From a virus, in the IMG/VR virus record IMGVR_UViG_3300046000_012596, positions 1 to 47,412 of that record: 47,412 bases of DNA; one strand, written 5' to 3'. Shown one piece after another: positions 8,082-15,188 of this stretch. The notes under the pieces were generated by a model. That model ran no database searches. It was given only the letters and a program-made list of their open reading frames with translations, and had not been told where the DNA came from. Each line of letters starts with the position of its first letter. Position 1 is the first letter of the stretch. A program made the translations under genes and the position numbers.

Positions 8082-8115
8082 TTAATTACAATCTGATTTG
8101 ATGTTAATATTTTAT

Positions 8116-8682
8116 TTATCTTTCGTAACCCCAAATATCAAAATGTTTACCACAAAGTTCCTGTATTTTTAATTTTGACTTATCCGATAGTGATTTACTT
8201 GGTTCCCTTTCTCTCTCATGAATTAATAACATTTTCAATTGTTTTTCAGTAAGAAAATCAAATATGAAAGGTAGTGACCTGAAATCATCGAACAAATTTT
8301 CCATTCTGAGAACATATTTAGGTTTTAACGATAAAAATTTAGGATTTTGAACCATATTGAGACAATGTCCGTTAGGTACCCATTGAAATAAAAAACCATC
8401 AAAATCTACTCTTTGTTTCGAACCGAAAAGATTACTGTAAATTGATTGAATTCTATCATAAGGATTTCTCGCACCACATATAATTTCATAACCTTTTGGA
8501 ATCAATGACTCATTTGTGTTATGTGTGTATCGGTAAGTGTTATTAAAACAAACGGGGTTTCCATCATTCATAAATCCACAATAGGATAAGATGTTTGCTT
8601 GGGTTCTACTACCAGTTCTTTCGGGAGCAATCCAAACTAATTTCAAATCATGATTGACATTAATTTCACCCAAAGTTTTCAT
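8116..8682 (-). CDS. Sulfotransferase-family protein (copy 1)
   Basis: 188 residues. Sulfotransferases move a sulfuryl group from PAPS to a hydroxyl or amine. Near the N-terminus, WIAPERTGSRTQANIL (about residues 17-32) matches the 5'-phosphosulfate loop (P-K-x-x-S/T), and CGARNPYDRIQSIYSN (about residues 70-85) matches the 3'-phosphate motif R-N-P-x-x-R-x-x-S. MENLFDDF near residue 128 matches a phrase found in the other two copies (YVRLENMFEDY in the third). It is shorter than cellular enzymes (about 250-300 residues). Its start overlaps the stop of the upstream gene by four bases. The substrate is unknown; carbohydrate on the phage or host surface is a guess. Confidence 0.82.
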   Translation of the reverse strand: MKTLGEINVNHDLKLVWIAPERTGSRTQANILSYCGFMNDGNPVCFNNTYRYTHNTNESLIPKGYEIICGARNPYDRIQSIYSNLFGSKQRVDFDGFLFQWVPNGHCLNMVQNPKFLSLKPKYVLRMENLFDDFRSLPFIFDFLTEKQLKMLLIHEREREPSKSLSDKSKLKIQELCGKHFDIWGYER

Positions 8683-9122
8683 ATTTCACATTGGTTTGGA
8701 GAGAAACAACCTTGACCTCCTCCTTCAACATATCCAATTCTTTGGTCGATGTGAGTACTTCTTGTGTATGGTGATGTTTTACCGCAAATAACACAATTGT
8801 CATATTCATCGTTCATCTCTTTTTGAAGTACACATTGTAAATGGTCCCAACCCGAAAGATAATCATTGTCAACCTCATGAGTTGACTCTCCACAGATTGA
8901 GCAAGTCCAAGGTCTTATGATTCTTTTTACTGTTCCGTCAGAAGTAATATCCATACTGAAATGTTCATCATCATTAGCCCAACTAGGAGGGCCCTCAAGG
9001 TCTCTTCTCGTTTGCCAATAACGGTTATGTATTAACTCACCAAGTTGGTAGTAATTTGGATTTTCTTTGATTTCTTTTTCACTAACAGTGATATTGATTT
9101 CCATATTTTTTTTTGAAAGCAT
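8679..9122 (-). CDS. Hypothetical protein with two zinc-ribbon-like motifs
   Basis: 147 residues, or 141 if the second ATG at 9104 is used (MEINITV). The C-terminal half contains CSICGEST and CVICGKTSPYTRSTHIDQR, two C-x-x-C-G knuckles, followed by YVEGGGQGC and further Cys residues, so one or two zinc ions are likely bound. The N-terminal half has no recognised motif. It is coupled to the sulfotransferase-like gene downstream by a four-base overlap. A nucleic-acid-binding or structural role is possible; the family was not identified. Confidence 0.75.
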   Translation of the reverse strand: MLSKKNMEINITVSEKEIKENPNYYQLGELIHNRYWQTRRDLEGPPSWANDDEHFSMDITSDGTVKRIIRPWTCSICGESTHEVDNDYLSGWDHLQCVLQKEMNDEYDNCVICGKTSPYTRSTHIDQRIGYVEGGGQGCFSPNQCEI

Positions 9123-9147
9123 AACAAAAATTATTATAAAACAAATC

Positions 9148-9156
9148 TATTTATAA
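9148..9156 (+). promoter_or_regulatory. TATTTATnA motif (putative late promoter)
   Basis: TATTTATAA two bases upstream of the ATG at 9159. If used as a -10 box the transcript would be leaderless. Confidence 0.4.
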
Positions 9157-9158
9157 AC

Positions 9159-9539
9159 ATGGATTTCAAAAAACTTGAAGAAAAGTTAAAATATCTTCTT
9201 TTACTTGACCTACGTGAAAAAAGAGTGATGTTACAAAATCTTTCAATAGAATTTGTTATGGACTCCAACAAAAAAATTGAGTTTTACGAGGTTGACTTCC
9301 AAGTTGATTATGAAGGTGTGATTGATGCCGAGTGGAACAATTTCAAATATGATGTTGAAAAAATGTTTGATATTGTTGAAGAATCCTTGGTCAAATTTCC
9401 CATAACTCCTGATGGTGAACTTAACTTGAAGTTTGGAAACTTCTCAATATCAGAACCATTAGTATGGGACATAACGTATAGTTTCGACACTAAACATGAT
9501 TTTCATTTCAGTTACCGTATAAGTTACGACGAAGATTAA
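9159..9539 (+). CDS. Hypothetical acidic protein
   Basis: 126 residues, unrecognised. It is acidic, with alternating hydrophobic residues suggesting beta strands (FVMDSNKKIEFYEVDFQVDYEG, WDITYSFDTKHDFHFSYRISY). No signal peptide or membrane segment. The stop codon overlaps the next ATG by one base (TAATG), so it forms a two-gene plus-strand unit. It lies divergent from the zinc-ribbon gene. Confidence 0.72.
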   Translation: MDFKKLEEKLKYLLLLDLREKRVMLQNLSIEFVMDSNKKIEFYEVDFQVDYEGVIDAEWNNFKYDVEKMFDIVEESLVKFPITPDGELNLKFGNFSISEPLVWDITYSFDTKHDFHFSYRISYDED

Positions 9540-10033
9540 TGGAAGACACACTTAAAATAAAATCGTTTTTAAAAATTTTGGAGAAGGTAGGTTATCCTAA
9601 CCCTAAAATTGTGTCCATATCTGATATGGTAGATTATAATTTGGACTATTTTTTAGTCGACTTGAAAAATGAAATAGGTGAAGAAGGTGTGGTAGATTTT
9701 TGTGATAAAGCGATTGAAAAATTGTCTGATGGAAAAGCAATTAAAGTTGATTTAGAAACTGACGGTCAAGAATATGTGGTAGTCAATGTATTCCCGCTTT
9801 ATTATGATGAGGACGAAGCAGAAAACGATGTAATTTCGAGAGTTGAGTTTGTGGATTCCAAGATTTTTTCAGTTGATGAAGATGGAAAGGATGTCTATAA
9901 AACAATACCAGAAATTCAAGATGATGTTAGTATAGGAGATTGGGCTGAATACGATGAAATGATGGACCACATAAAAATGAAAGTATATAATTATATCTTT
10001 TCGAGATGTGGGTTTGGGATTTGGGTAGAATAA
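9539..10033 (+). CDS. Hypothetical acidic protein
   Basis: 164 residues, unrecognised and strongly acidic (for example DEDEAENDV and DDVSIGDWAEYDE). The N-terminus MEDTLKIKSFLKILE-K loosely resembles the (L/I)-x-E leaders of other proteins here but is less basic, so I do not count it firmly. Translationally coupled to the preceding gene through TAATG. The C-terminal CGFGIWVE is hydrophobic. Confidence 0.72.
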   Translation: MEDTLKIKSFLKILEKVGYPNPKIVSISDMVDYNLDYFLVDLKNEIGEEGVVDFCDKAIEKLSDGKAIKVDLETDGQEYVVVNVFPLYYDEDEAENDVISRVEFVDSKIFSVDEDGKDVYKTIPEIQDDVSIGDWAEYDEMMDHIKMKVYNYIFSRCGFGIWVE

Positions 10034-10055
10034 AAAAGGGAGACCGAAGTCTCCC
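10032..10055 (-). terminator. Rho-independent terminator
   Basis: On the minus strand GGGAGAC-TTCG-GTCTCCC is a perfect seven-pair stem with a UUCG loop followed by six T. It ends the minus-strand genes 10096-11065; on the plus strand the hairpin lacks a T run. Confidence 0.88.
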
Positions 10056-10095
10056 ATTAGGGGCTGTGGTTTAATCAGCCGCTCCACCACCAAGT

Positions 10096-10395
10096 TTATC
10101 TAACTTGGAAATCTTGTTTGTGAAAAACTTCATTTACGATTTTCTCAATTTCTTCACCTGATGCATAGGCAAGTACGTCATCTTGTAGACCCTCCACAAA
10201 AAATCTTGTTACAAAATTTCTATCTTTTCGGTCGATTATTGCTAGTTCAAAGTCATTTTCGAAATCACCATAAAGACCCATACGACCTCCAACAATTGAG
10301 ATTTCGAGTTGTTCGTTGAACAGTAAAGTCTGTTTACCTCCGAGGGAACTTCCATGGTCTTTACCCCAACTTTTGATTTGCTCTATAGTTGTCAT
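10096..10395 (-). CDS. Hypothetical protein
   Basis: 99 residues, unrecognised. Mixed alpha/beta character: ELAIIDRKDRNFVTRFFVEG in the middle and a helical acidic C-terminus. Its start overlaps the stop of the gene at 10392 by four bases, placing it last in a three-gene unit before the terminator. Confidence 0.7.
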   Translation of the reverse strand: MTTIEQIKSWGKDHGSSLGGKQTLLFNEQLEISIVGGRMGLYGDFENDFELAIIDRKDRNFVTRFFVEGLQDDVLAYASGEEIEKIVNEVFHKQDFQVR

Positions 10396-10787
10396 AACTT
10401 TTGTTTTAGTTGTTTGAGTTTAATTTGTAATAAGTCAATGTTGTATTTGTCTTTTTGAGATTTGTCCTTTTTGGTTTTAAGTTCATGGATAAGTTTTTCT
10501 ACATAGTTAACCTCTTCCTGTAGTTCACTTACCTCCTCCACAATCTCTGGTTCCTCATATACAAAATCATATTCAGGATAATAGGTTTTGGGTTGACGGA
10601 CCTTCGGTTTGGTTTCAGGTAATCTTAAGGAAAAATCATCAAACGGAGGACGATAGTGCGGCGGAGGTAAAGTTGACCTACCCTCCTTGACCCCAACCTT
10701 TTTTCCCATTTTGTAGGCAATATGAAGAGCTAAAGCCGCCCCACCTATTTTTAATAGGGTTGAAAATGTAGAAGATTTTTCACTCAT
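10392..10787 (-). CDS. Hypothetical membrane-anchored coiled-coil protein
   Basis: 131 residues in three parts: a short hydrophobic segment (about residues 10-26, LLKIGGAALALHIAYKM) that may anchor in the membrane, a Pro-rich linker (LPPPHYRPPF), and a C-terminal coiled coil (about residues 80-131) with heptad-like Leu, Val and Ile among Glu and Lys. Function unknown; the layout resembles small anchored spacer proteins. It overlaps both neighbours by four bases. Confidence 0.7.
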   Translation of the reverse strand: MSEKSSTFSTLLKIGGAALALHIAYKMGKKVGVKEGRSTLPPPHYRPPFDDFSLRLPETKPKVRQPKTYYPEYDFVYEEPEIVEEVSELQEEVNYVEKLIHELKTKKDKSQKDKYNIDLLQIKLKQLKQKL

Positions 10788-11065
10788 TTTGTTACTTCCG
10801 CCTCAATTTTGGATTTGTTAATCAAATGCTCTGTCAAGGTATAAATATCGACACTGGTTGTGATGATTGAATCTTTGAGGTGGTTGTAAGGAATATGAAC
10901 CAAAAAGTCCGTTCCGTTGAAAAACGTTAGGTCCTCTTTAAGAGCCAAACAACCTTGAACTATTTTTAGAAAAAGTTTGAATTGCGTAGGGTTAACGAAA
11001 GTTTCATTCAACAAGAGACCAAACTTTTCGTTATTAATCTTGACTGTGTGTGAGTTCATATTCAT
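10784..11065 (-). CDS. Hypothetical protein
   Basis: 93 residues from the ATG at 11065; an in-frame ATG at 11086 is possible, but a TAATTTTG promoter-like element overlaps that start and would exclude it from the mRNA. No recognised family; an alternating hydrophobic pattern (KFGLLLNETFVNPTQFKLFL) suggests a compact alpha/beta fold. First gene of the three-gene unit that ends at 10096. Confidence 0.65.
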   Translation of the reverse strand: MNMNSHTVKINNEKFGLLLNETFVNPTQFKLFLKIVQGCLALKEDLTFFNGTDFLVHIPYNHLKDSIITTSVDIYTLTEHLINKSKIEAEVTK

Positions 11066-11150
11066 ACTTCTTGATTTAGGAGACAAAATTAATAAAATTT
11101 ATATTACAAACCTATTTTTTTTGCACCAAATATTTCTCATAAATGAAGAT

Positions 11151-11759
11151 TTGAAAACATTTGTTTGGCTCCCCTCAAGAACCTCTTCAACCAACGCATG
11201 GAAAATTTTCCAAAAATTAGGATTTTCTTACAAAAGTTATAACCCGAATAAAAAAGTTTTTGAACCTTATCTTACAAACACACATTATCACTACCATCAT
11301 TTGTTTGAGGGTCACGAAAAATATAAACTTATAACACTTTTACGTAACCCGTATTCTCGTTTTGTATCACAATTCAGAGTTGTTCACAGCACATTCAGAG
11401 GTGAATCAATAGACGATGAAAGATATGACAGATTTGAACATTACTTACAAAACGTTTTTTATAACAGTTTGAATGATGATTATATGACTTGGTGGTACAA
11501 CCCAACAAGGGAATCAGATTTTTTCATACGTCAAGAATCGAATTACGAAGACTTTTGTTCCCTACCCTTTATTAAATCAACAGAATTATACAAGTCAGGA
11601 GAACTTCTGGAAATTTGTAAAACTCCGATACACACGATGAAAGGTGATGATACACCTTGGCAGGAATTTTATAATCAAGATAGGGCTGACATAGTTTACT
11701 TTAACACAGCAAATTATTTCGAGAAACATGGATACAAAAAAGAATCTTGGAAGAAATAA
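11151..11759 (+). CDS. Sulfotransferase-family protein (copy 2), TTG start
   Basis: About 202 residues. The 5'-phosphosulfate-type loop is WLPSRTSSTNAWKIF near the N-terminus and the 3'-phosphate motif is LLRNPYSRFVSQFRV. Like the third copy, it ends in a short tail of Tyr, Phe and Trp residues (HGYKKESWKK here, YDKNSWK there). No ATG lies in frame near the expected start; the open frame extends to 10977, but that part is antisense to the gene at 10784. A TTG at 11151 gives a length like the other copies (188 and 202), and TTG is used by another gene here (13716). An ATG at 11143 is in another frame and hits a stop after three codons, so a sequencing or genuine frameshift near the start cannot be excluded. 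Confidence 0.75.
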   Translation: MKTFVWLPSRTSSTNAWKIFQKLGFSYKSYNPNKKVFEPYLTNTHYHYHHLFEGHEKYKLITLLRNPYSRFVSQFRVVHSTFRGESIDDERYDRFEHYLQNVFYNSLNDDYMTWWYNPTRESDFFIRQESNYEDFCSLPFIKSTELYKSGELLEICKTPIHTMKGDDTPWQEFYNQDRADIVYFNTANYFEKHGYKKESWKK

Positions 11760-11760
11760 T

Positions 11761-12306
11761 TTAATAGTTAGGTATTGTGAGAGGTAAAGTCATTTCTTTT
11801 CCTCCGTCAGTCATAATTCTGTATGTTTTGATTTCACCTAAATCAGGGAAACTTATTAATTCTACATGAATACCCCACTTTTTGACTTGTTTGTTAACTT
11901 CGGGTGTTACTTTTTTATTGAGGTCAACAAGTTCTTCCCAAGTTGTTCTTTCAACTATGTCTCGAATAATCCCTTGAGTGGTGTCAACAAGTACATCATT
12001 AGCTTGCATAACTCCGAGTAAAAACTTTTTTACATCAAAAATGTGATATCTTACAATTGTAGTCAGAACCACACTTTTTTCGTCAAAAGATGTCACGGTT
12101 TGAGGTTTTAAATTTACGGTTTGGGTAATTACGGATGTGGTGAGAATTTGGTCGAAAAAAGAAATCTTGAATCGAAGACCAGGTTCAACAACTCTTGAAA
12201 ATTTACCTGTTCTCAAATGAACACCTTTCTCCCATTGATTAACAATTTTCCAAGGGAGAATATCATGTATAAATGTAACAATTAGGTCAATAAGTTTATC
12301 AAACAT
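11761..12306 (-). CDS. SPFH/band-7 domain protein
   Basis: 181 residues. SPFH (stomatin/prohibitin/flotillin/HflK-C) proteins form membrane-linked oligomers. The N-terminus has a moderately hydrophobic stretch (LIDLIVTFIHDILPWKIV), then the typical entry VVEPGLRFKISFFDQI, then VNLKPQTVTSFDEKSVVLTTIVRYHIFDV and GIIRDIVERTTWEEL, all characteristic of band 7. It stops soon after the SPFH core, lacking the long C-terminal helix of cellular stomatins. SPFH proteins occur in many large phages; their phage role is not settled. Convergent with the sulfotransferase gene, with a single base between stops. Confidence 0.9.
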   Translation of the reverse strand: MFDKLIDLIVTFIHDILPWKIVNQWEKGVHLRTGKFSRVVEPGLRFKISFFDQILTTSVITQTVNLKPQTVTSFDEKSVVLTTIVRYHIFDVKKFLLGVMQANDVLVDTTQGIIRDIVERTTWEELVDLNKKVTPEVNKQVKKWGIHVELISFPDLGEIKTYRIMTDGGKEMTLPLTIPNY

Positions 12307-12358
12307 AAAATTCAGTTTTACTTTATCAAAAATACAATTTTTTTTCCGTAAGCCAAAA

Positions 12359-12367
12359 TATTTATCA
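12359..12367 (+). promoter_or_regulatory. TATTTATnA motif (putative late promoter)
   Basis: TATTTATCA two bases upstream of the ATG at 12370; a leaderless transcript is implied if it is a -10 box. Confidence 0.4.
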
Positions 12368-12369
12368 TT

Positions 12370-12645
12370 ATGTTATCAGAAGATTTGGAAATATTAAAAA
12401 AAATTCTTATGAAGTTGAATTTTACCGAAAACTATATTTCAGTGATATCTCAATACCTTGTCGACAAATTGAAAGAATACAAATTTGAGGCATTCACACC
12501 TCAATTCTTGAAAGTTCAACTTACCCCTGAACTTGGGAGGAACACCGCTTCCGATATTTCGGAATACTTTGAAGAAATGAAAGTTGGTGGTATTTTTAAA
12601 ACAAAACTAGAAAAGTTTTTGGACAACTCCCCTTACATGAAATAG
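12370..12645 (+). CDS. Hypothetical small helical protein
   Basis: 91 residues, unrecognised. The sequence is largely amphipathic helix (LEILKKILMKLNF, ISQYLVDKLKEYKFEAF, ASDISEYFEEMK). A single plus-strand gene between two minus-strand genes; its stop abuts the stop of the downstream HExxH gene. Confidence 0.7.
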   Translation: MLSEDLEILKKILMKLNFTENYISVISQYLVDKLKEYKFEAFTPQFLKVQLTPELGRNTASDISEYFEEMKVGGIFKTKLEKFLDNSPYMK

Positions 12646-13716
12646 TTATTTTCCCGTTATCGCATATAGTTTTGCGATTTTTCTTAACATTCTATCTCCT
12701 ATATAATGAAAATACTTTTCATAGTATTTTACAAAATCTTCAGGATTTTCGAACCTCTGATTTCGCTTTATAAACCTCTCGAAGACCTTTTGTTTTTCTC
12801 CTTCAAAACCCATAAGTTGTTCAAAAAAGTTATGAGTAAGTATTTCTTGGAAATTGGATATTCTTGCATTTGAAATTGTTGCATATAAAATTTTGAATAC
12901 GGCATCAATCTTTTCCTCATCTGACATTTTATTTGGTTTCATTTTTACTGCCTTCAAAACCTTTTTTAATTTTTTTTCATCTCTTAAAATATCTTGTTTG
13001 AAATTTTCTAAATTAAAAGAAGAAATTCTTTTCAAATTCCTGTAAATGTCATTACTTTTTAGAAAATCAATAAACCCCTTTTGCGAAATTTTATTGTTTT
13101 GAATTGCCGATGCAACTTCAGTAGGCCTTACCAAATTTTCATTTGCCGAAGAAAAATAAATATCATGAACAAATCTGTCCAACGGTTCAAATCCAAATCC
13201 AAGTTGGATTGTTGCCTGATATTCGGCTTTTTCTTGCGGACTATCATATAATTTTTTGAAGTGGTCGTAGGCATGTTTCAATTCGTGGGATATACTTTCC
13301 ACAATATCGTTTTGATTACTAACGAAAAATTCTTGTAACTCATCATAATCATAACCTAAAGGTACAACCATTATAATAATTAAATCAACTGTTTTTTTCT
13401 TGATTGGTTCCAATTTCAAATCCTCGGTCTTTTGGGATTCTGACCTGAAAATCATTGACATGATTTCAGGTTCTTTAACTTTTTTGTGTTCTTCAACACC
13501 AAGTTTGACCTTTAGACTTGAGAAGTGGTAATCAGCGATACGTAAATTAACTCTAAATAATTTATTGGCACCTTCCCCATCTTTGAAGTCGGATTCATCT
13601 AAATTTTCAACCCAAGATAATATTCTTTGATATACAGATTTACTTACATCATAGATGTTATTAGGCACTCCTAAAGCCTCTCTTAAAACTTTCCTTATAA
13701 TAGGTTTTCTATTCAA
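12646..13716 (-). CDS. Putative HExxH metallopeptidase with head-targeting leader
   Basis: 356 residues. The start is TTG; no ATG is available nearby and the protein begins with a leader M-NRKPIIRKVLRE-A, ending in L-R-E (residues 11-13) as in the other leader-bearing proteins. In the middle, SISHELKHAYDH (about residues 142-153) contains HELKH, the HExxH zinc motif of metallopeptidases, preceded by an acidic stretch. The third zinc ligand is not certain; Glu or His residues further on are candidates. The C-terminal half is helical and rich in Lys, Phe and Asn. A TATTTATTA motif lies upstream. Two other HExxH proteins with leaders occur at 27721 and 28509. I infer a peptidase carried in the virion and released on entry, but neither activity nor packaging is shown. 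Confidence 0.75.
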   Translation of the reverse strand: MNRKPIIRKVLREALGVPNNIYDVSKSVYQRILSWVENLDESDFKDGEGANKLFRVNLRIADYHFSSLKVKLGVEEHKKVKEPEIMSMIFRSESQKTEDLKLEPIKKKTVDLIIIMVVPLGYDYDELQEFFVSNQNDIVESISHELKHAYDHFKKLYDSPQEKAEYQATIQLGFGFEPLDRFVHDIYFSSANENLVRPTEVASAIQNNKISQKGFIDFLKSNDIYRNLKRISSFNLENFKQDILRDEKKLKKVLKAVKMKPNKMSDEEKIDAVFKILYATISNARISNFQEILTHNFFEQLMGFEGEKQKVFERFIKRNQRFENPEDFVKYYEKYFHYIGDRMLRKIAKLYAITGK

Positions 13717-13726
13717 AACAATTTTA

Positions 13727-13735
13727 TAATAAATA
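13727..13735 (-). promoter_or_regulatory. TATTTATnA motif (putative late promoter)
   Basis: TATTTATTA about ten bases upstream of the TTG start at 13716, on the coding strand. Confidence 0.4.
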
Positions 13736-13749
13736 TCTAGTTATCAATA

Positions 13750-13784
13750 ACAAAAAACCCCAACCGTGGAAACGGTCAGGGTTT
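13750..13784 (-). terminator. Rho-independent terminator of the large ncRNA
   Basis: On the minus strand AAACCC-TG-ACCG-TTTCCA-CGGT-TG-GGGTTT forms a long hairpin followed by TTTT. It marks the 3' end of the large non-coding RNA. Confidence 0.9.
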
Positions 13785-14740
13785 GGCTAAAACTCTGAGA
13801 ATACAAGTTCATTCGAGAATCTTTTGAAGGATTATTTGGTTCCCTTCGTTTCCACTTCCTTTTGAGAAGTAATCCTCAGTCACGGTCAATTAGATTAACC
13901 AATCCTTAAGTTGTGTACAACTCTCTCCTTACTTATCACTCTCCGACCCTGCCGAGCCAGTTCTTCCTTGCGGGAATAGAGAACTTTCGAGAAAATCGTG
14001 TCGGGCTTGGGACCCTTCACGGCCGTGAACATCTCACGACTATGTAGTGACCTGTCACACACAACTGACGAGCACTTTTCCTTGTAATTATTAGTTGTTA
14101 AACCATTTTAACAAAGAGTTGGTTTACGGATTAGGAAGGTAGCGGCTCGTCTGAAGCCAAGTCATCTTTTGAACGACCCGATACTAAACTACCCTCTGAA
14201 GTGTCCCCACCTCCATATTGAGAGTCAACTTCATCACAAATCCCTTGGTAGGGAAGTCTGAAGGTTGATAACAGCACCACCTGTACATCAACTTACCTTT
14301 CGGTTTTAAGTCAACTCGGATATTGAAAGACGTAATTGTGGCAGTGGATACTACCATTTCTCACATACATTCTACAGGTTATTCTTATTAGTCTTCCGAC
14401 CTCAACCAAACGACCCGCATCGCTTGGTCACCCCACCACGTTCCCTACAGTGTTACCCTCGGTACTAAAGATGATGTGATATCCTGCTTGCCTACTTAAG
14501 CTCCCTTTCGGAAACCGCAGACTACCCAAAACCAGGGTAATCCACTTTATACTACTTTCGTAGTTTATTTAACGACCATAGGCGGCCAATATCTTTTTCA
14601 GAATGTCTCAAAATCAACCCAAGGGTCTCATCATCAACGAAACTGTTAAGATAATATTTTTATTCAAAGAACTATCACTTTTTATCGGGGGAATCGGAAA
14701 TCATTTTATCAGACACTTGCCGAACCGATTCCCCCGAACT
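13750..14740 (-). ncRNA. Large structured non-coding RNA (GOLLD/ROOL-like candidate)
   Basis: Nearly 1 kb with no credible open frame on either strand, richer in G and C than the surrounding genes, with its own promoter (14747-14778) and terminator (13750-13784) on the minus strand. The 5' end forms a perfect 13-pair hairpin (14685-14697 with 14725-14737). Further inward are many compact hairpins with GNRA-type loops in the minus-strand sense: CTAC-GAAA-GTAG (14552-14563), ACC-GAAA-GGT (14295-14304), TACCC...GGGTA (14523-14539), TCCCT-ACCA-AGGGA (14241-14254), and the palindrome at 14016-14029. Size, ornate structure, a tRNA gene just upstream and a phage setting are all traits of the GOLLD family (about 800 nt) and, less well on length, ROOL (about 600 nt). 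I cannot run a covariance model, so family membership is tentative; a novel giant RNA is the alternative. Ribosomal RNA, tmRNA and RNase P were considered and rejected. Confidence 0.8.
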
Positions 14741-14746
14741 GTTTTA

Positions 14747-14778
14747 CAAAATTAAGACATCTTTTTTAATCTGTCAAA
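14747..14778 (-). promoter_or_regulatory. Bacteroidota-type promoter of the large ncRNA
   Basis: TTTG, then 20 bases, then TAATTTTG on the minus strand. Transcription would begin near 14740, immediately before the 13-pair hairpin, and run to the terminator at 13750. Confidence 0.75.
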
Positions 14779-14798
14779 TTTTATTAAAACTTTTTTTG

Positions 14799-14870
14799 TT
14801 GCGAGGGATGGATTCGAACCAACGACCTAAAGGTTATGAGCCTTCCGAGCTACCACTGCTCTACCTCACA
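14799..14870 (-). tRNA. tRNA-Met (anticodon CAT)
   Basis: A 72-nt cloverleaf: acceptor TGTGAGG/CCTCGCA (one G-T pair), D stem GAGC/GCTC, anticodon stem GAAGG/CCTTT with loop CTCATAA (anticodon CAT), five-base variable region AGGTC, and T arm GTTGG-TTCGAAT-CCATC (one T-T mismatch). The 3' CCA is not encoded (CAA follows the discriminator A). CAT could mean elongator Met, or Ile2 if the C is lysidine-modified. It is transcribed from the promoter at 14954 and lies upstream of the large ncRNA. Confidence 0.93.
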
Positions 14871-14893
14871 ATATATTTTAAAGAACTACTTTT

Positions 14894-14942
14894 GAAAAAA
14901 TCCCACAAGATACTAATATCTCTCGACAAATTCTCTCGTGGG
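14894..14942 (-). terminator. Hairpin in the tRNA leader (attenuator-like)
   Basis: On the minus strand CCCAC pairs with GTGGG across about 31 nt containing a second small hairpin AGATA-TTAG-TATCT, and is followed by ATTTTTTC. It lies between the promoter at 14954 and the tRNA, so it may be a weak terminator, an attenuator or a processing structure. Which one cannot be told from the sequence. Confidence 0.5.
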
Positions 14943-14953
14943 TTATTGTTTCA

Positions 14954-14985
14954 CAAAGATAATTAATTTTTTCGTTTTACCAAAA
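14954..14985 (-). promoter_or_regulatory. Bacteroidota-type promoter of the tRNA
   Basis: TTTTG, then exactly 19 bases, then TATCTTTG on the minus strand. It lies about 85 bases upstream of the tRNA-Met and could also feed the large ncRNA. Confidence 0.88.
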
Positions 14986-15011
14986 AAAAGTTTGTGAAAC
15001 TTTTGGGGGGG

Positions 15012-15037
15012 ATGTTCGTCCTTTCGGACATGAACAT
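15012..15037 (-). other. GAAA-loop hairpin next to a C tract
   Basis: On the minus strand ATGTTC-AT-GTCC-GAAA-GGAC-GAACAT folds into a ten-pair hairpin with a two-base bulge and a GAAA tetraloop, followed by seven C. No T run follows, so it is not a typical terminator. It sits between the small gene at 15087 and the tRNA promoter. Role unknown: mRNA 3'-end stabiliser or a separate structured element. Confidence 0.55.
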
Positions 15038-15086
15038 ATAATTATACCAAAAATTACGAAAAGTAACCTTTGTATAAAAATTATTT

Positions 15087-15188
15087 TTACAAATCCATAT
15101 CGTCAATGTTTTTTTTGATTTGTCTCTCTATATCCCACCAACCGTAAAGTCCAAATGCAATTATTGCACAAAATAAAATCCAAATCAT
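15087..15188 (-). CDS. Small membrane protein (33 aa)
   Basis: A 33-residue reading frame beginning MIWILFCAIIAFGLYGWW, a single hydrophobic segment followed by a charged tail (DIERQIKKNIDDMDL). Its ATG overlaps the stop of the Nudix gene (ATGA), typical of translational coupling. Single-pass mini-membrane proteins are common in phages; function unknown. Confidence 0.55.
   Translation of the reverse strand: MIWILFCAIIAFGLYGWWDIERQIKKNIDDMDL

Noticed and set aside
9539-10033. Tenth or eleventh head-leader protein (MEDTLKIKSFLKILE)
   Set aside because: It has I-L-E near residue 15 but an acidic start and no other support, so it was not counted in the leader set.
10977-11150. N-terminal extension of the plus-strand sulfotransferase
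   Set aside because: Antisense to the gene at 10784 and unlike the two other copies; the motif begins only about ten residues after the TTG at 11151.
13750-14740. Ribosomal RNA, tmRNA or RNase P RNA
   Set aside because: None of the universally conserved rRNA stretches, no tmRNA tag frame or tRNA-like ends, and no P4-type core were seen by eye; a covariance search would be decisive.
13750-14985. Group I or II intron, or a CRISPR array
   Set aside because: The tRNA is intact and uninterrupted, no flanking exon halves were found, and no regular direct repeats with unique spacers occur here or elsewhere.
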